The translations under genes were made by a program, and so were the position numbers. The notes below the pieces were generated by a model. That model made no database searches and was not told the DNA's origin. It saw only the letters and a list, made by a program, of their open reading frames with translations. This document shows positions 1-13,433 of a stretch of 64,000 bases of DNA, piece after piece. The DNA is taken from assembly GCF_964204645.1 (NCBI RefSeq), contig NC_134036.1:5715600-5779599 (forward strand). Reading direction: 5' to 3'. This DNA comes from Tubulanus polymorphus. Lineage: Eukaryota > Nemertea > Palaeonemertea > Tubulaniformes > Tubulanidae. Each line of letters starts with the position of its first letter. Within the stretch, counting starts at the first letter, position 1.

Positions 1-1
1 C

Positions 2-3000
2 ACAGTGCAAGTGTTACAGTACGTCGTCTTCAACTGGACACGTGATCTCGCCATATCTGGTGACGTCATTGGTATATATAAACAAGAAGGGTTACGCGTT
101 GTAGGAACTGATATTTTACGCGCTTACAACTACCTGGAATCACTGAGTGTCGAATCTGACGGCTTTCAAGTCGTAATGTGCGTCTTATTGACTGGAGCCC
201 GAGCAAATTCCCTATTCGAAATAAACCTCGCAGTGAGATCATTATCGATAAAAGATGTACACGTCACAAATCATCGGGTGAGTATTAAAGTATTGCAATT
301 CCAATTTACAACGCAAAAAACTGAACATACGCCACGCATAGACATTGATTTTATAGATACGAAATGAAGAAAGCTGGTTCATGCAAGCTCGCTGGATCTT
401 TCCGTCATCAAAGAAGAAAACATTAACCTACAAGACAAGTCAATCAATATTCACGTGGAAAGTCGATATTCACGAAGTGAATTTGGAACTGACGGTTTTA
501 TCAGAGAACTGCGAGCGAGCTGGATTTTACATATTCGACGGTGGTAATTTCACGGCTAGACGATACGGTCCGTATTGTCCCGGCAATTACTACGGACGGT
601 CTGTCGTCAGTCTGATTACATCAGGCGGATCGGTCACTGTTGTAGGATACGCTTATAACTGGGATGATCAGTTAACAGTCGGCGAGACATCATATCTCAG
701 ATTTCGTCCTACCGACTGTGACGGGTACGTTTTAAAAGAGGGAGAACGTCAGATCAATATGACGTCACACTGTCTCGTGATTACACCCGAAAACCGGCGC
801 CTTCCTTTGAGAAACGTTTACATATTATCAGAACACGAATATCGAATTGATAGTTGTTTTCGTGACAGGAAACGACCTTGTCCTCGAGCATTAACGATTT
901 CTAGTAAACTTCTCGCTGAAAGCATCGTGTTAAGCACGGTAGTCACGGGCGGTCGAAGATATTTCCTGACAACCCAACTTATGGTCAAACTTCGTCATAA
1001 ATGTCTAGGTTCGAAGAATCATGTTGACAAATTGGTGTTCACGGTAAGCAGAGTTCCGATAACAGCCAAGGACGAATGCGGACTGGTTGAATCACCGAAC
1101 TATCCGGCAAGGGCAGGACGTACATCGATGTCTTTATACTACACTTTTACCAACGCCCGACCACGCAATGCATTCCGATATTACAGATTTATCATTAAAT
1201 CTATAGAATCGATTAGTTGCACCGCAAATATCTTTATGGAAAAAAGCCCGATACTTTTCATTCAGGAGATATCCTGGGCGAAAATTCGAACCTATCGTCG
1301 TGTCACGATATGCGGAAATATGGCGACGATAGCAGTTGTATTTCACAGTTTATACGAAAATCAATTGTATTTTGAAATAAAAAATATTATTGCAAAATTT
1401 CGAATACAATACATTTTACGCCAGTCGTTGGCGATCGAGTATTCCGATAAGGTTCGTTGTGAAAGTGGATTTTCGGATTCGGGAATTTCATGTGTAAAAT
1501 ACATCAGAGATGAACGTCTGAATTGGGAGAATGCTGAATTGTACTGTAGACAGAAGTACGCGGGACATCTACTCAGTATCAACTCAGAACAGGAAATGAT
1601 TTCTGTTAAAAGGTTATTTGCTACAGAACTTCGTAAAGAGGCATATTCAAAGAAAGCCCTCGTAATGATGATTGGATTAAAACTGCTGGTAAGTTCACGG
1701 TGTTCCTAGACCTTTTTTTCCGAACGGGGTTCCACACCACTACTGCCAGTTCAAAGTTCATTGAAAATGAATCAAGTTTCACTACGTATAACTGAGTGTA
1801 TTGTAACGCCATCTGGTTTATGCCGATACACCATTGATTCAGTAGATATTTGTTTCTATTCATCATTTTTAGCCCAAAACCGGTCATTACACGTGGACTG
1901 ACGGGAAACCATTGAGCTACACAGAGTGGTATAAACCTACAAATAACGACACGATACCAGAGGTTATTCAAGGATTGATATCTCCTCTCAGAAAACAACC
2001 GATAAATGACGTCAATATGCCGTGTACAGCGATGATACTGAATAATCCACGCGGATCAGCGAACTGGGTTCGATTCCCCTGCGAAATCGCAGAGGTTCAC
2101 ACGAGTTTCATTTGCGAAACAAAAAGAATCGGAAAATTCGCAAATTGGAAAAATTACATTCGAAACATAACAGTTGAAACATTAAATTCCTCAAAAAACG
2201 ACGCAATTTTGGCCCATGAAAACACATTTCACCACAATGTTCTTGATGATTCGAGCTGTACGATTGGTTGGATAAGTATAGATAAACAATGCTATCAAAT
2301 ACTCACAGACTGGAACGAACATCGGGGTTTAGATATTAAAACTGCGACGGAGATGTGTCATGACATCCGTGCTGAAATAGGTGAAGTGAAAGCCCGTTTT
2401 ACGGAAAAGGATACTATGAGCTTGATAAAAACATTTCACTATCAACATCAATATAGCTCTATACTAACGATGACTTCTAATGACAAACTGCAGGTTATAA
2501 ATCCAATAATTACTAGAGATGAAATTACATATGTTCAATCAGTTAAATGGACGATGAAACAGTTTGATAATGCAACAGATACAGCGCATTCCGTTTTGTG
2601 TTCATACAATGTAACTGATGAAGAGTTAGCTTCTATAAGCGGTTGTAAATCGTGGCAGTTTGAATGTAACGATCAAAAATGTATCAGCGACCATCGCGTA
2701 TGTGACACCAGACACGACTGTCAACACGGTGGAGATGAACTCAATTGTACGGATATAAATCAACACAGTCAGTTTCACTGCTATGATGGTCATGCGATAT
2801 CAATTAGTGGTCTCTGTGACTTCCTACAGGATTGCGTGGATGGTTCTGATGAAGAATATTGTTTTCATCCCCTGTGTTTATCTGAACAATTTCGCTGTAA
2901 AAGTGGTCAATGTATCAGTAGGTCTAATAGATGTGATGGAGTCACTAATTGTAAAGACGGCTCTGATGAAAAGAAATGCACTGTTAAACAGTGTCAGGGA

Positions 3001-5163
3001 TTCCTGTGTAACAGTGGAGACTGTATCAGTTCTCAGTTGTATCAGGATGGTGTCGTGGATTGCAGTGGAAGCGTTGAAGAAGATGAATTAGTAACAACTA
3101 CTAACGTTACAGTGAATCCTCCGATTGAGTGCAATAATAAGAACCTCTGTTCGACTAACTTCACAAATATCTGTGCAAAACCTGATGAACAAAGATGTTC
3201 TTTTAATTCTCCTCATTGTTATTCAAGACGTCACAGATGTATTCTAGATAGAATGACGAATGGTTTTGCAGTTTGTAGAAATCTCGAGCACGTACTGAGA
3301 TGTGAAGAATTTGAATGTCCAGCTGGTACTGTAAAATGTCCAGCATCGTACTGTATACCGATCAGACAGGTATGCGATGGTCAATCAGATTGTCCTAGTT
3401 CAGAAGATGAACAAAACTGCGAGACATTTTCATGTCCAGGAATGTTTAAATGTGGTCAGGAAAATCGATGCATTTTACAATCCGAAGTTTGTGACGGTGT
3501 GGTAAATTGTAAATACACAACTGATGACGAGGCTTTCTGTGAGGTCACGTGTCCTATGGGTTGTAGGTGTCAAGGTCTTCTGGCCGATTGTGGAAATACC
3601 GGTCTTACTGATATTACTGGACTTATATCGGTATCAACTCGAGTTTTAATCATGTCGAATAATCAAATTAATTTCAACAAGTCGACATTTAATTCACTCG
3701 CTTATCTCTACGTTCTCAACATCTCGTCCAATGGATTGTATCGTATTTCACCAAACTCGTTCACAAACCTGCATAATCTACATACGTTAGATCTAACACA
3801 CAATAACTTAACATCGTTATCCGTAAACACCTTCGCCGGTTTGTACAGTTTGAAAGGGTTATTCTTAACCGGAAATCCGCTGCGATATTTAGAAGAAGGC
3901 TGTTTTCAAGATCTGCAGTCCCTTCTAAGTCTTGATCTTCACGGACTTTTTCTTGTCGCCTTAGCTGAACATGTTTTTAAAGGTCTATTCTCATTGAAAT
4001 CTTTAAACATCAGCGGCAACAACATTTTGTATATCTCAATATACGCTTTTTCAGGGTTAAATGAACTCACAATACTTGATATTACGAAAAATTCGAAAGT
4101 TATCTCAGTCAAGCGAAACGTCTTCGACAATCTGACGTCATTAGTCTCCCTCACGTCTGATGCTTACAAATTTTGCTGCATGGCTCCGAATGTTGACCGG
4201 TGCCTTCCCGAAGCTGATCAGTTTTCCTCCTGTTCCGATCTGATGGGTAACAAAGTCCTCAGAGCTGTCATCTGGGTAATTTCCGCGTTCACCTTCGTTT
4301 CGAATAACGTCGTCGTTTTCTTTCGTTTTCGATCTATTCGAATTTCGTCGGGTGAATCGCGTAGCACATCGTCCAACATCCTCATTATCAATATCGCGGC
4401 TTGTGATTTTCTGATGTCGATTTATTTGTTTTTGATCGCGGGAGCGGATTACGTTTATAAAGGAGTTTATTTCCTGAATTCAGAAACCTGGACGAACAGT
4501 TCACTCTGTCGCTTCGCTGGTGTAATTGTGACTATTTCTTGTGAAGGCTCGTTGACGTTTCTTTGTATTCTAACACGGCATAGATTCTCGAATATCGTTA
4601 ATCCATTTTCCTCGAATCCGCTTACATCTCCCAGATACGTGTCGATTATTTGTTCGCTTAATTGGTTAATCATAGCAACATTTTCATTAGTGCCACTGGT
4701 AGGGTCTTCTTATTTCGGAGAGAAATTCTACGGAACTACTGGAGTCTGTTTACCTATGAATTTAATTTCAATCGATGTCAAAGCCTGGCAATATTCGTTC
4801 GCTATTTTTGCCGTGTTTAACTGTGGCATACTCGCTACGATAATGTCGACTTATGCCCAAATGTACAGATACGCATCCGGAAGCAGGGCAGGTTCAGGTA
4901 GAGTCGAACCCACCGAACTGGTCTTAGCGCGCAGGAGTTTGGTGATAAATCTGTGTAATTTATTTTGCTGGCTGCCGTTAATTACCGTTCAGTTTAGCGC
5001 GGTATTACGAGTAGAAATACCGAATCAGGTGGCGGCTTGGCTGGCGGTTCTTTTCTTACCGATCAACTCGTCGCTCAATCCCCTTCTTTACACCATTCTG
5101 ACTATCGATATGGAATCCATTCGAGCAAAAACTAAACGCAGACAACATCGAACAGACAAATGA
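2..5163 (+). CDS. GRL101-like mosaic G-protein-coupled receptor (CUB / C-type lectin / LDLa / LRR / 7TM), 5' end missing
   Basis: Plasma-membrane receptor of the leucine-rich-repeat GPCR class (relaxin-receptor/GRL101 type). Exons read as 2-277, 357-1688 and 1873-5163, all phase 0, with introns gtgagt...tag (79 bp) and gtaagt...tag (184 bp). At least 1632 residues are visible. Domains in order: CUB-like modules (clearest near 1072-1390), a C-type lectin domain split by intron 2 (about 1450-2135, with a YTWTDGKPLSYTEW core), a second diverged lectin-like module (2250-2625), five to six LDLa repeats (2641-3540, DGSDE-type calcium acids), an LRR N-cap (CPMGCRC), LRRs (3640-4150), a Cys-rich hinge, then seven TM helices (4255-5110). 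Rhodopsin-class marks are present: CWLP in TM6 and NPLLY in TM7. The DRY motif is replaced by TRHRF. The stop is at 5161. The ligand is unknown. The family assignment is firm; the missing N-terminus lies before the window. Confidence 0.93.
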
Positions 5164-5482
5164 AATAGCACTGAGTGTTTGGTATATATCGCCAGTTAAA
5201 CTGATGTATTTTCGATTAAATTTTCTGGCGGGGAAATTTTATGATAAATCAACATTCTATACATTGGACATCCCCAATGCCTTTGCGTTGTTTTCACCGT
5301 TTTAATTAACATAGTCTAAAATGCTGTTTTCAGAAAAAGCTCAAAACATAAATTCGAATATCATACCAATTGCTACACATAGCCTGCTATCCTATTCTGC
5401 AGTTTGAATTCTGCTACTGATGATTCTGATGATGTGATGATAGCAATTCCCATATATGAAAATAATATGGCTGTTTTATTGT

Positions 5483-5896
5483 AGCTACTGTCTGTCACAC
5501 CTGCTCTCCGTGCGACGTTTTGGTCCGTAATTTCGTTAATAAACAGTTCATCTACCTTTATAACGCATCAATTTGTTCAGTGAGGACTTTGCATTCAGAA
5601 ATAAACAACAATTTTTACTAAAGTTGTAAGTTGTTTCATTTATGAGCGATAGTTTACAGCAACGCTCGCGTAATGCTGAAAAATCAGCCGTTTTTCAGCA
5701 TTACGCGAGCGTATGCTAGGTAAACTTTTGCTGATAGATTAAAATACAAACAAATCTATGCTGCTTTATGATTTATTTCTGAATGCAAATTCCTTACTTA
5801 ACAAATTGATGCATAATATTTAGAGATAAACCGATTATCAACAAAATTACGGACCAAACGTCGCACGGAGAGCAGGTGAGACAGACAATAGGTAGC
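5483..5896. repeat. Palindromic MITE (about 414 bp)
   Basis: The left arm (from GCTACTGTCTGTCACACC at 5483) returns as its reverse complement ending at 5896. The arms run almost the whole length and meet at a hairpin centred near 5690 (CGCTCGCGTAATGCTGAAAA and its complement). No coding capacity. A half copy lies at 37791-37996, and a degenerate end near 39770-39815. Confidence 0.85.
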
Positions 5897-5965
5897 CTGC
5901 GCAATTAGAGAAATATACCAATTAATATTGATCGGCAAAATATCTTTCGAAACGACTGTTGGCGC

Positions 5966-6100
5966 ATAATTGCGACCTACGCACAAATGTACAGACTCGT
6001 ATCTGGAAGCAGGTCGTTTTCGGGTAGAATTGACCCTACCGAACTAGTTTTGTCAAGCGGCAGTTTGGTGATTAATCTTTGTAATCTATTTTGCTTGTGA
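5966..6100 (+). pseudogene. Broken duplicate of the GPCR TM5-TM6 loop region
   Basis: Forty-four codons and a stop match the parental receptor at about 4838-4972: ATYAQMYR, then GSRS-type loop residues, then PTELVL and SLVINLCNLFC. The stop replaces the Trp of the CWLP motif. Weaker similarity extends back to about 5918. The palindromic MITE at 5483-5896 lies between gene and fragment. It cannot encode a receptor. Confidence 0.85.
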
Positions 6101-7089
6101 CAGATTCAATGATCTACCAACAACAAAAAATACAGCAATCGTCTCTAAATTAAAAAAAAAACCTAGATGGTGATCTGATATATTGAAACGAAAGAACAAA
6201 TGGTTTTCCTATACGATAAAAAAATTATTCACAAATCGGAATTTCAAAAGAATCAGTACGAGTAAAATCGTTTATCGAATTGGTTTGATAAATGAAAGAA
6301 ACTGGCAAAATGAAGAAGCAAATAGGCAAAAGGACAATTTGCCACCGTTCCATAAGGCAGCCGTGCTGAGCTTAATCTGGACGATGATGATAATTATTTC
6401 TTCCGCTTTTTAATTCTGCGCATCGAATTCAATATCCAACTCAGATATACAGTTATAATTTTAACATCAAAATGAAAAATGACAACATTTTTGCACCAAC
6501 CGCATGTAAACACCACCTCCGATGAAAGCGGTTTCACAAACTGTCAAAGCCTTGACTCCTAACTGTGCGACGCCAATGCCGTATAAATCACGTTCATTAA
6601 GTTGTAGTAATATCAACTTGTGTTCCTTTTTGAAATACGTGGTCCTATATGGGCATCATGCCCGGCAGGGATTAGAATCCGATGGCACCGAGACCCACCG
6701 CGATAGGAAACCTTGCCGCACTAGTTTGCTTTTTGAAACCGATATTTTTTTCTTTTGGAGTTTGGATACCTTTTCGAGAATCCACCTTAGATTTTAATGA
6801 AGCCCTTTTTCTGAATTCGGGTTCCCAGGCGATTGTTGAACGGGTGATTCATGATTTGAATAAATACATTCTAAGCTGCGCCGTGAAATAGCCTTCGATC
6901 CGGAAACCATGTCATTTAAATTCGCTCCATTCGTACAGCAGTAGGCTCAGCTAACTGATGGAAACCTTTTCCGATGGGCTAAACTTACCACCGGCCTCGA
7001 TTGAAGTATAAATAAATCGATCAACAAGATCATTTTCAAGGAATTTTAATTGATACTCTCAGTAAACGAACATCGAATATGTTGCATAA
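6101..7089. other. Spacer without a recognised gene
   Basis: Only short open frames are present (for example 6183-6413 and 6682-6891 on +). None has a domain, a signal peptide or supporting splice logic. I see no clear repeat structure. Confidence 0.5.
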
Positions 7090-9331
7090 CTAATAATCGG
7101 AAGTTGCGTATACGGAATTCCTCCAGGGGCTTCCACATATTTCTTTCGGGTTTCCAGCGCACTTCATCCGGCATTGAGATTTCGGCACTGGACCGTACTT
7201 GCCGACACGATTGCCGCAGAAACATTCCGCACTATACTGAAGTCCGGCGAACATAAATTCTGGATGAAAAAAAATCTTCAAAGATAATAGTGCGAGTATG
7301 CTTTTGTTGGGAATCGGGTAACGATATTCACGGGAGTTATCAACACAGGCTGAACGGGAGAGGGGGCTCAAGTTAAGACGATTTGGATGGCACCCACAGA
7401 ATCTGACACAGCTCCCTGGTAGATCATGAAAACTGCGAGCGCGTCCTTACCTTTTTTCTTACAAATACCGATACACTTCCCGATTGTCATAGATTTGTCT
7501 GAGTTTGCAGCATAGGTCGTCAAATCTCTGATTTTGCGGTCTTCAAAACATCCGACGTAAGTCCGACATCCCGATGTCATATTTCCGTTGTCTGGAATTC
7601 GAATGTTTGATCGTTGATTAATGTATTCATAATGAGCTACGTTTTCGAGCGTTTACTGCTACGTGTGACTCATAGGTGTCTGGGGCCATCGGTCACGGTT
7701 ATTAGAACAAAACATATCTAATATATTCTTCTCTTATCCCCTCTTATAGCCCTTTTTTGATATTATTTCATTGACATTTAAATATATGTGTTTATCCATT
7801 CATCGCGTATAAACTTAACATGAAAATGAATCATATCATATCATTACGTAACATGGGTTACATTGCGTGATCGCGCTAAAAACCAAAGTTATCTTTGAAA
7901 AAAGCCATGCGAAATATTGAAATACGCGTGTATTTGCCGGTTAGGACATTTCTTGGTTATTTCATTCGGTTTCGAAATTTTAGACGAATCTAAATAGGCT
8001 AATCGGGGATGAAGATAGAAACTAATGATATCTGTCATGAAAATTATTCATAACAATAAAATGCTAAAATGAAAAAAAAAGAATGGAAAACAGTGATTAG
8101 AAACTGCTTGTGGAACGTATCGAATTAAAACGTTAACTATGCAAAATTAAGGGGTTCGGAAACTATCAATTCTAATATCATTCTTTCGTGTGCGTCAGCA
8201 AGAAGGAACCGTCGAGTTGGAAAAGCACGCACACTGCAACCGGCTCTCCGAAGTAATCAATGAATGTTTTATTCAGTTTGGTGATCAGTGAATGTTTAAG
8301 GTGCTGGAACCAATTGAAGCCATGCAGGCAAATGGTTAAAAAATCGTTGAAAGCCCAATTCAATCCTAACAATTATTTGCCGAATAACAACGGAAACCAC
8401 TTTACCACTCGAAACTGGTGAATACATTTTCTATTAGGTAGCTACAACAAATCACATTTATATTTGCATATCTTCGATTATAATATACATTTAATCCTCT
8501 TTTCTGGCTAGAGACAAAGTACGATGCTGAAATAATTTGCAACGTGTCACTTTAAAGTTTGAGATAATTTTGAAAACGCCTACGATGTTACAGAGAAAGA
8601 AAATGTTTCCTTGAATAGAATCGCGATATTTCGATGATTGGGGCTGAAATAGGAAAAATCGGTGGTCGATTGTCTGAAAATTGAATGTATCTATAATTGC
8701 TATCATTTCCCCAACTCGTTACATGTGTACAATGTATTTCGAGATACCAATCAAGCGATGATTAACTTTTTAAATTTCAAATTCTCTCCATTGCTGTTCA
8801 GGAACAGCGTCATATCGCTACCACATGTAGATCCACATTCAAAATAGATTACATAAAACTGCAGACAAAGAAGCCCAGCCAATCGGAAAAAAAAATTAAT
8901 TTGATTTAGTGTAGCCCCAAGAATCCTGAATACCATAACTGACATAGAATAATGCGATGATTAAAAGTAAAATCATAACTCTGACGCATGATGAGATATT
9001 CGATGGCTAAACCTTATTGAGAATCCCAGTAGATTGCATTTTATTGACATTTTCCAAATGTACTATATCGTATTGAAATTCATCAATTAGAAATTTATAA
9101 AGTAATGAAGTAGAAGATATATTAGTACGATTAAAGTAAACACAACGGTCGTTTATTCAAGCACACTTAAACTCGAACTAAACTAATATCACATTTGAAC
9201 TTACCGTCGTTAGCCGGCGTTGTCGTGGTGCATAACAATTCAGGAACTCGCGTTCGAACCGGTTCTGAACGTGACGTCACGTATGACGCCATCATCAGCA
9301 GCACGGCTCCCAGTGTTAGTAAATAACTCAT
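7090..9331 (-). CDS. Small secreted WSC-domain protein (three coding exons)
   Basis: Minus-strand exons 9331-9205, 7591-7451 and 7259-7090 join in consistent phase 1/phase 1 and give 145 residues. Exon 1 starts with ATG directly after a cag acceptor and encodes a hydrophobic signal ([14 protein letters not shown]...). A likely untranslated exon ends at a gtgagt donor near 9390. Exons 2-3 encode one WSC domain: [50 protein letters not shown], then a SVYAT end. WSC domains bind carbohydrate in fungal sensors and animal secreted proteins. Only this domain is present, with no membrane anchor. Linking exon 1 to the WSC exons across a 1.6-kb intron is my inference from phase; extra exons could lie between (an open minus-strand stretch at 8178-8372 is unexplained). 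Confidence 0.7.
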
Positions 9332-9439
9332 CTGCAATGAAAGACGAGACATGAGAGTATTTTTCTGCTCACGAAAAATCTTACTCACTCTGGACACCGA
9401 ACTGAACGGACGTACGTCAACATGGCTCCTATACGTAAA

Positions 9440-12330
9440 AAGAAAATCTACTGCACGCTATTGCAGTAGAGCTTCCATATTCGACTAGTTCGCCATCTAG
9501 CGGACAAATAGGTCAGTAGGAGAGTCAACTTTGAAGTGAATAATAATACCTCAAGGTTTCCATTGTCACTCCCCACGTGACATTGCCGGTTGACCGGTTT
9601 TAAACCTAGCGTAACTTTAGTCGGTTTTCTGATCGATTTAAACTGGAATTCTAGGCCCCCGAAATGCAATCGAATCTCATCGACTTTCCCATTTTAGGAT
9701 TCTGGGAAGTGAAGCGAAAACCATTCACTTCGAAATTGAGAAAAGATAATTGAATTGAAATTAAAGCGCGTATATGCGATTTGTAGCTAACGAAGTTGGC
9801 GAATTTTCGATGAATCATCCCTAGCCACGGAAAAATAAAACGACCGTCGGACTGGAAATTCATAATAAATAATTTCGGAAGTTCTTATAGTCTCGGCTGC
9901 TGGATATAAATCTATATAATCACCAGGAAGACCAATGAAGGGTCCGAGTCGTTAACCAAATCGTTGATTCAGAATTTGACTCGACTTCAAGAGGCCACGG
10001 TATTCATTTCGAGTCCCGCCCAGGTTTCATGTTTAAACTATTCAGCTATAGCTAGTTGGAATCCGATGCTTCCTGAGTCAAGTTTAGACCTATTAACGTT
10101 CTCACTCAAAAACTTGCGGACGAAATATTGCCCGAATCACAACATGCCTATACACGAAAAACATCGAACTGTATTTGTTCTATCGTGGATTTTGAACTAT
10201 CGAGTGAGAATTTACCTTCCGCAATGAACAAAGTTAGAAATTGATTGAATTGGCTTCGTCTCATTCTTGCAACTTTCTCGTGCGCTGATAACGAAAACGA
10301 AGAATTTCACTATACATAAATACCTTGTTCCTGGTGTTACGGGTTTTCTGCGGTTTGCGCCGTCGGAGTTGCGTCGACCTCGAAATTTAATCGCGCTAAA
10401 AGCAGCTGACAAAATGCGAATAGTTCTCGCTTAATATATAGAACGCTATGGGAACAAGAGGTGTTTCGTTTGACAATGTTAACAGTGCTGAAGAGCAGCG
10501 ATGTATAGTAAGTACGTTTAAAGTGTCTCATCTCTCAGACTGTACGGCTTCAACCTTGACGATCGCCATCTAGAATCGAAGTAGTTTTTTTTTCGAACAT
10601 GGGATCGACTTTACATCTCAAACGCGGTACGATCACGATCTTATTCGATATTCAGACGCAGCAAAAAAAAAAAACGTTGAAATTAGAATTCGTAAATAGC
10701 CATCGTCGATAGAGGAATTATATCTAAAAACGGTTGACAAAAACGAAACGCGAACTAAGTATGATCAGCGCCGAAAACAGGTGTCGGGAACAAGAGGTAT
10801 CGCGCTTGAAGAGAAATGTGAATTGCTTTAAGTTACATCGATAGGTTCTGTTGAGAGTTTTGAAGAGCTAGTTTGAGTATGTCTGAAGTTTACCAATCCA
10901 TTGTACGGCTTCAGCCTTGGCAACTGCTGCCTCGATTGATTCAGTCGTTCCAGACGAACAGCTGTTCTTCGCGTTTATTTCCGAATACGAATAGACTCGA
11001 TTTCTAAAACGATGTATAGTTTTCAATATTCGTACGTCTAATTCGGTATGAAGACACAGCGAAAAACGATGGAACTCGAATTTTGAAATAACCCAACGCG
11101 TATTGAAGAATTATAGCTAAGAGTTGATAGAAACGAAAGTATACGTTTTTACGCTGTCAAATCTTAGCGAAATCTAAGATTCAATTTTCGCCACTGTGTC
11201 GTCTACGTCCGTGCGCGGACTGCTTAACGCACACGGCGTGAGGAAATATAAAAATCCGTCCGTTTACGTCCTTATCGTGCTCGGTCGCGAGATCGCGGTG
11301 GAACAATGCTCAGTTGCGCGGCGAAGAAGTTTTTCCTTTAGAAACCATCCGTCAAAATTCACTGCCGGAAGGGGCGTAGATTTGACTAAAATCCCGTTTA
11401 CTGAGAAATAGAAATCGATCACTGCGCTAAATCGATTACCGCGATTCCGATAGAATAAAAAAGATTAAAACGCGCTACCACCGGTAAACAGTTAAAGGTT
11501 CAAAACCACTAGAAATATTTCTTATATTATGCGTTCGCGCTATCTTATCCCAATTTTCATAGTCAAGACTTAATATAATGTGAAATCATTACGAAAGCGA
11601 TCGATCGTTCAATTTCGAATCGATCACGATTTGAATCTGAAATTGACGTCAGGAAAAAATGCGCAAAACATTTTCGAGAACATCGAATAAAATTGACATT
11701 TCAATAACTCACCTCTACGTCTTTGTATCGCTTCGTTTCGGTCGTAACCCATAAACAACCCATCGGTCGCTGGACTACTCACGCTTTATGACGAAGATAT
11801 CCACATTCTCAAGAAACATATCCACTTCACAATCCTCGTAATATATGCGAATCCTCCAAAAATCCGATTTTATCATATAAGTGCGCTTCGATTAAAAAAG
11901 GAACGCGACGACGCATTCGATACGTCGTTTAATCGTTTTCGAAAGTTCCCTTTTTTGTATGTATATCTCAAGTGGTGTCCGGCACTCGGTAAAACGGCTA
12001 CTTGTGGCCGTACGGTTTATATGGCCGGTGTACAACTAGATTCGATTCACGCACACCAATGCGGATTTAGGGCAGCGACCTCGATAATTCTCAAATTTCT
12101 ATTGTATGTCGTGGAATATCAACGGAAACGTATGAATTGCCGCTCAACGATCAAGAAGTGTAGCCCATAAAAGGCTTCGTGTTAAATGAAAGAAAATGTT
12201 ATATTGATGTCATGATAATCATTATTGAGAAAATTGTAGCTATTGGAATGATTGAAAATTGTTGATTTGAAGGAATTCTCGCGTCGCGTAGTTCATCTGA
12301 CACCCGCATAGATGGCGCTGATGATAACAT
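9440..12330. other. Spacer with a degenerate tandem duplication
   Basis: No gene recognised. Two diverged copies of a roughly 390-bp block are visible at about 10430-10790 and 10790-11150. They share 'ggaacaagaggt', 'gtacggcttca(a/g)cctt' and an 'acgcagc...gaattatagct' tail. Short open frames here (for example 11955-12170) look accidental. Confidence 0.5.
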
Positions 12331-12332
12331 TA

Positions 12333-12536
12333 GCGGCCTCGGTAGCTCAGTGAGATAAGGCGTGATGCTGTGGGCTGAGTGTGTTCGACTCCCGCTGGCT
12401 GCTTACAATGTGCCGGCAACACTTCAAAGGCCGTCCCGTCGTGAGGTTAAATGCATAATCCAATAGGGTTAGTTTTTGGGGCGGGGGCTCTGTGTGAGTC
12501 GATGAGCACTGCGTCATCGATATTGGTGTTTCAAAA
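12333..12536 (+). repeat. tRNA-derived SINE
   Basis: Starts with a tRNA-like head: box A GGTAGCTCAGTGAGATAAGG near 12351 and box B GTGTTCGACTCCCGC near 12389. A non-tRNA body follows (TGCCGGCAACACTTCAAAGG...) to about 12536. It is not a functional tRNA because the arms do not pair. Confidence 0.6.
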
Positions 12537-13433
12537 CAGCGATTGCATTTATTTTGTAACTCAATTTATTTCATAACTCTTATTTTATTTTTGATAAATT
12601 TTTATGATTATTTTTGTGCTACGTCATTAAACTATCGGGGTTAGACTGGTTACCGGCCAATTCAATTATTGATATATTCAAATCTGAAATGATTTTGATA
12701 CTTGATCTTTTTTCAAGCAATTAAGTGTGTTGTTTTTCAAGGCGTCGATAAACTTTAAAGTTAGTTTTCTTGTTACTGTCGATTTGGATCTTGTTTCAAA
12801 GCCACTTCATACCGCTAACGATGCTTTAACATAATCAGACGTGTTTTAAATGCAAAGTTTTGTCGTCTATGAACTTCTGTGGATTTTTAAGTATTTGACC
12901 TCCCTGCCGAGCATCTATACATTATCAGAACACAACACGAATATCAATTTTACCGATTTTATAGACGAATATTATATTTTCATCAGATCATGTACATATG
13001 AGCTGTACGATATTGACTAGTCACTTCCACGGTCATTGCCAAATTCTGGTCTTGGCAAACGAGGTGAACGGTTTATTTCTACATCTGAGGCTCTGAAATT
13101 CAAAATGCAGTCACAGAAATAGATGATAGAAATTATTGAAATCTTTCGCTATTACGCAACGAAGTACCGCCGCACACCGCTAGATGCCGATACATTTTGA
13201 ATGACAAACTCCACTAGGTGACCCAACCAGAAGTTGTAGGTCGGTTCTGCCACCTCAGAAGTTGTAGAGATATGCTGTCAAAAAAACGGTCTATCGGGGT
13301 GGGCACCTCGGTACCAATTTCCTTTGTCAGTTATTTGAATATACCGCGCGGACGGGATCATGAAAACTTGTGTCAATCCGGTAAAACTTTCGACCATTTC
13401 GCCAATTTTAGAATTAGATTTAAATTAGATTAC

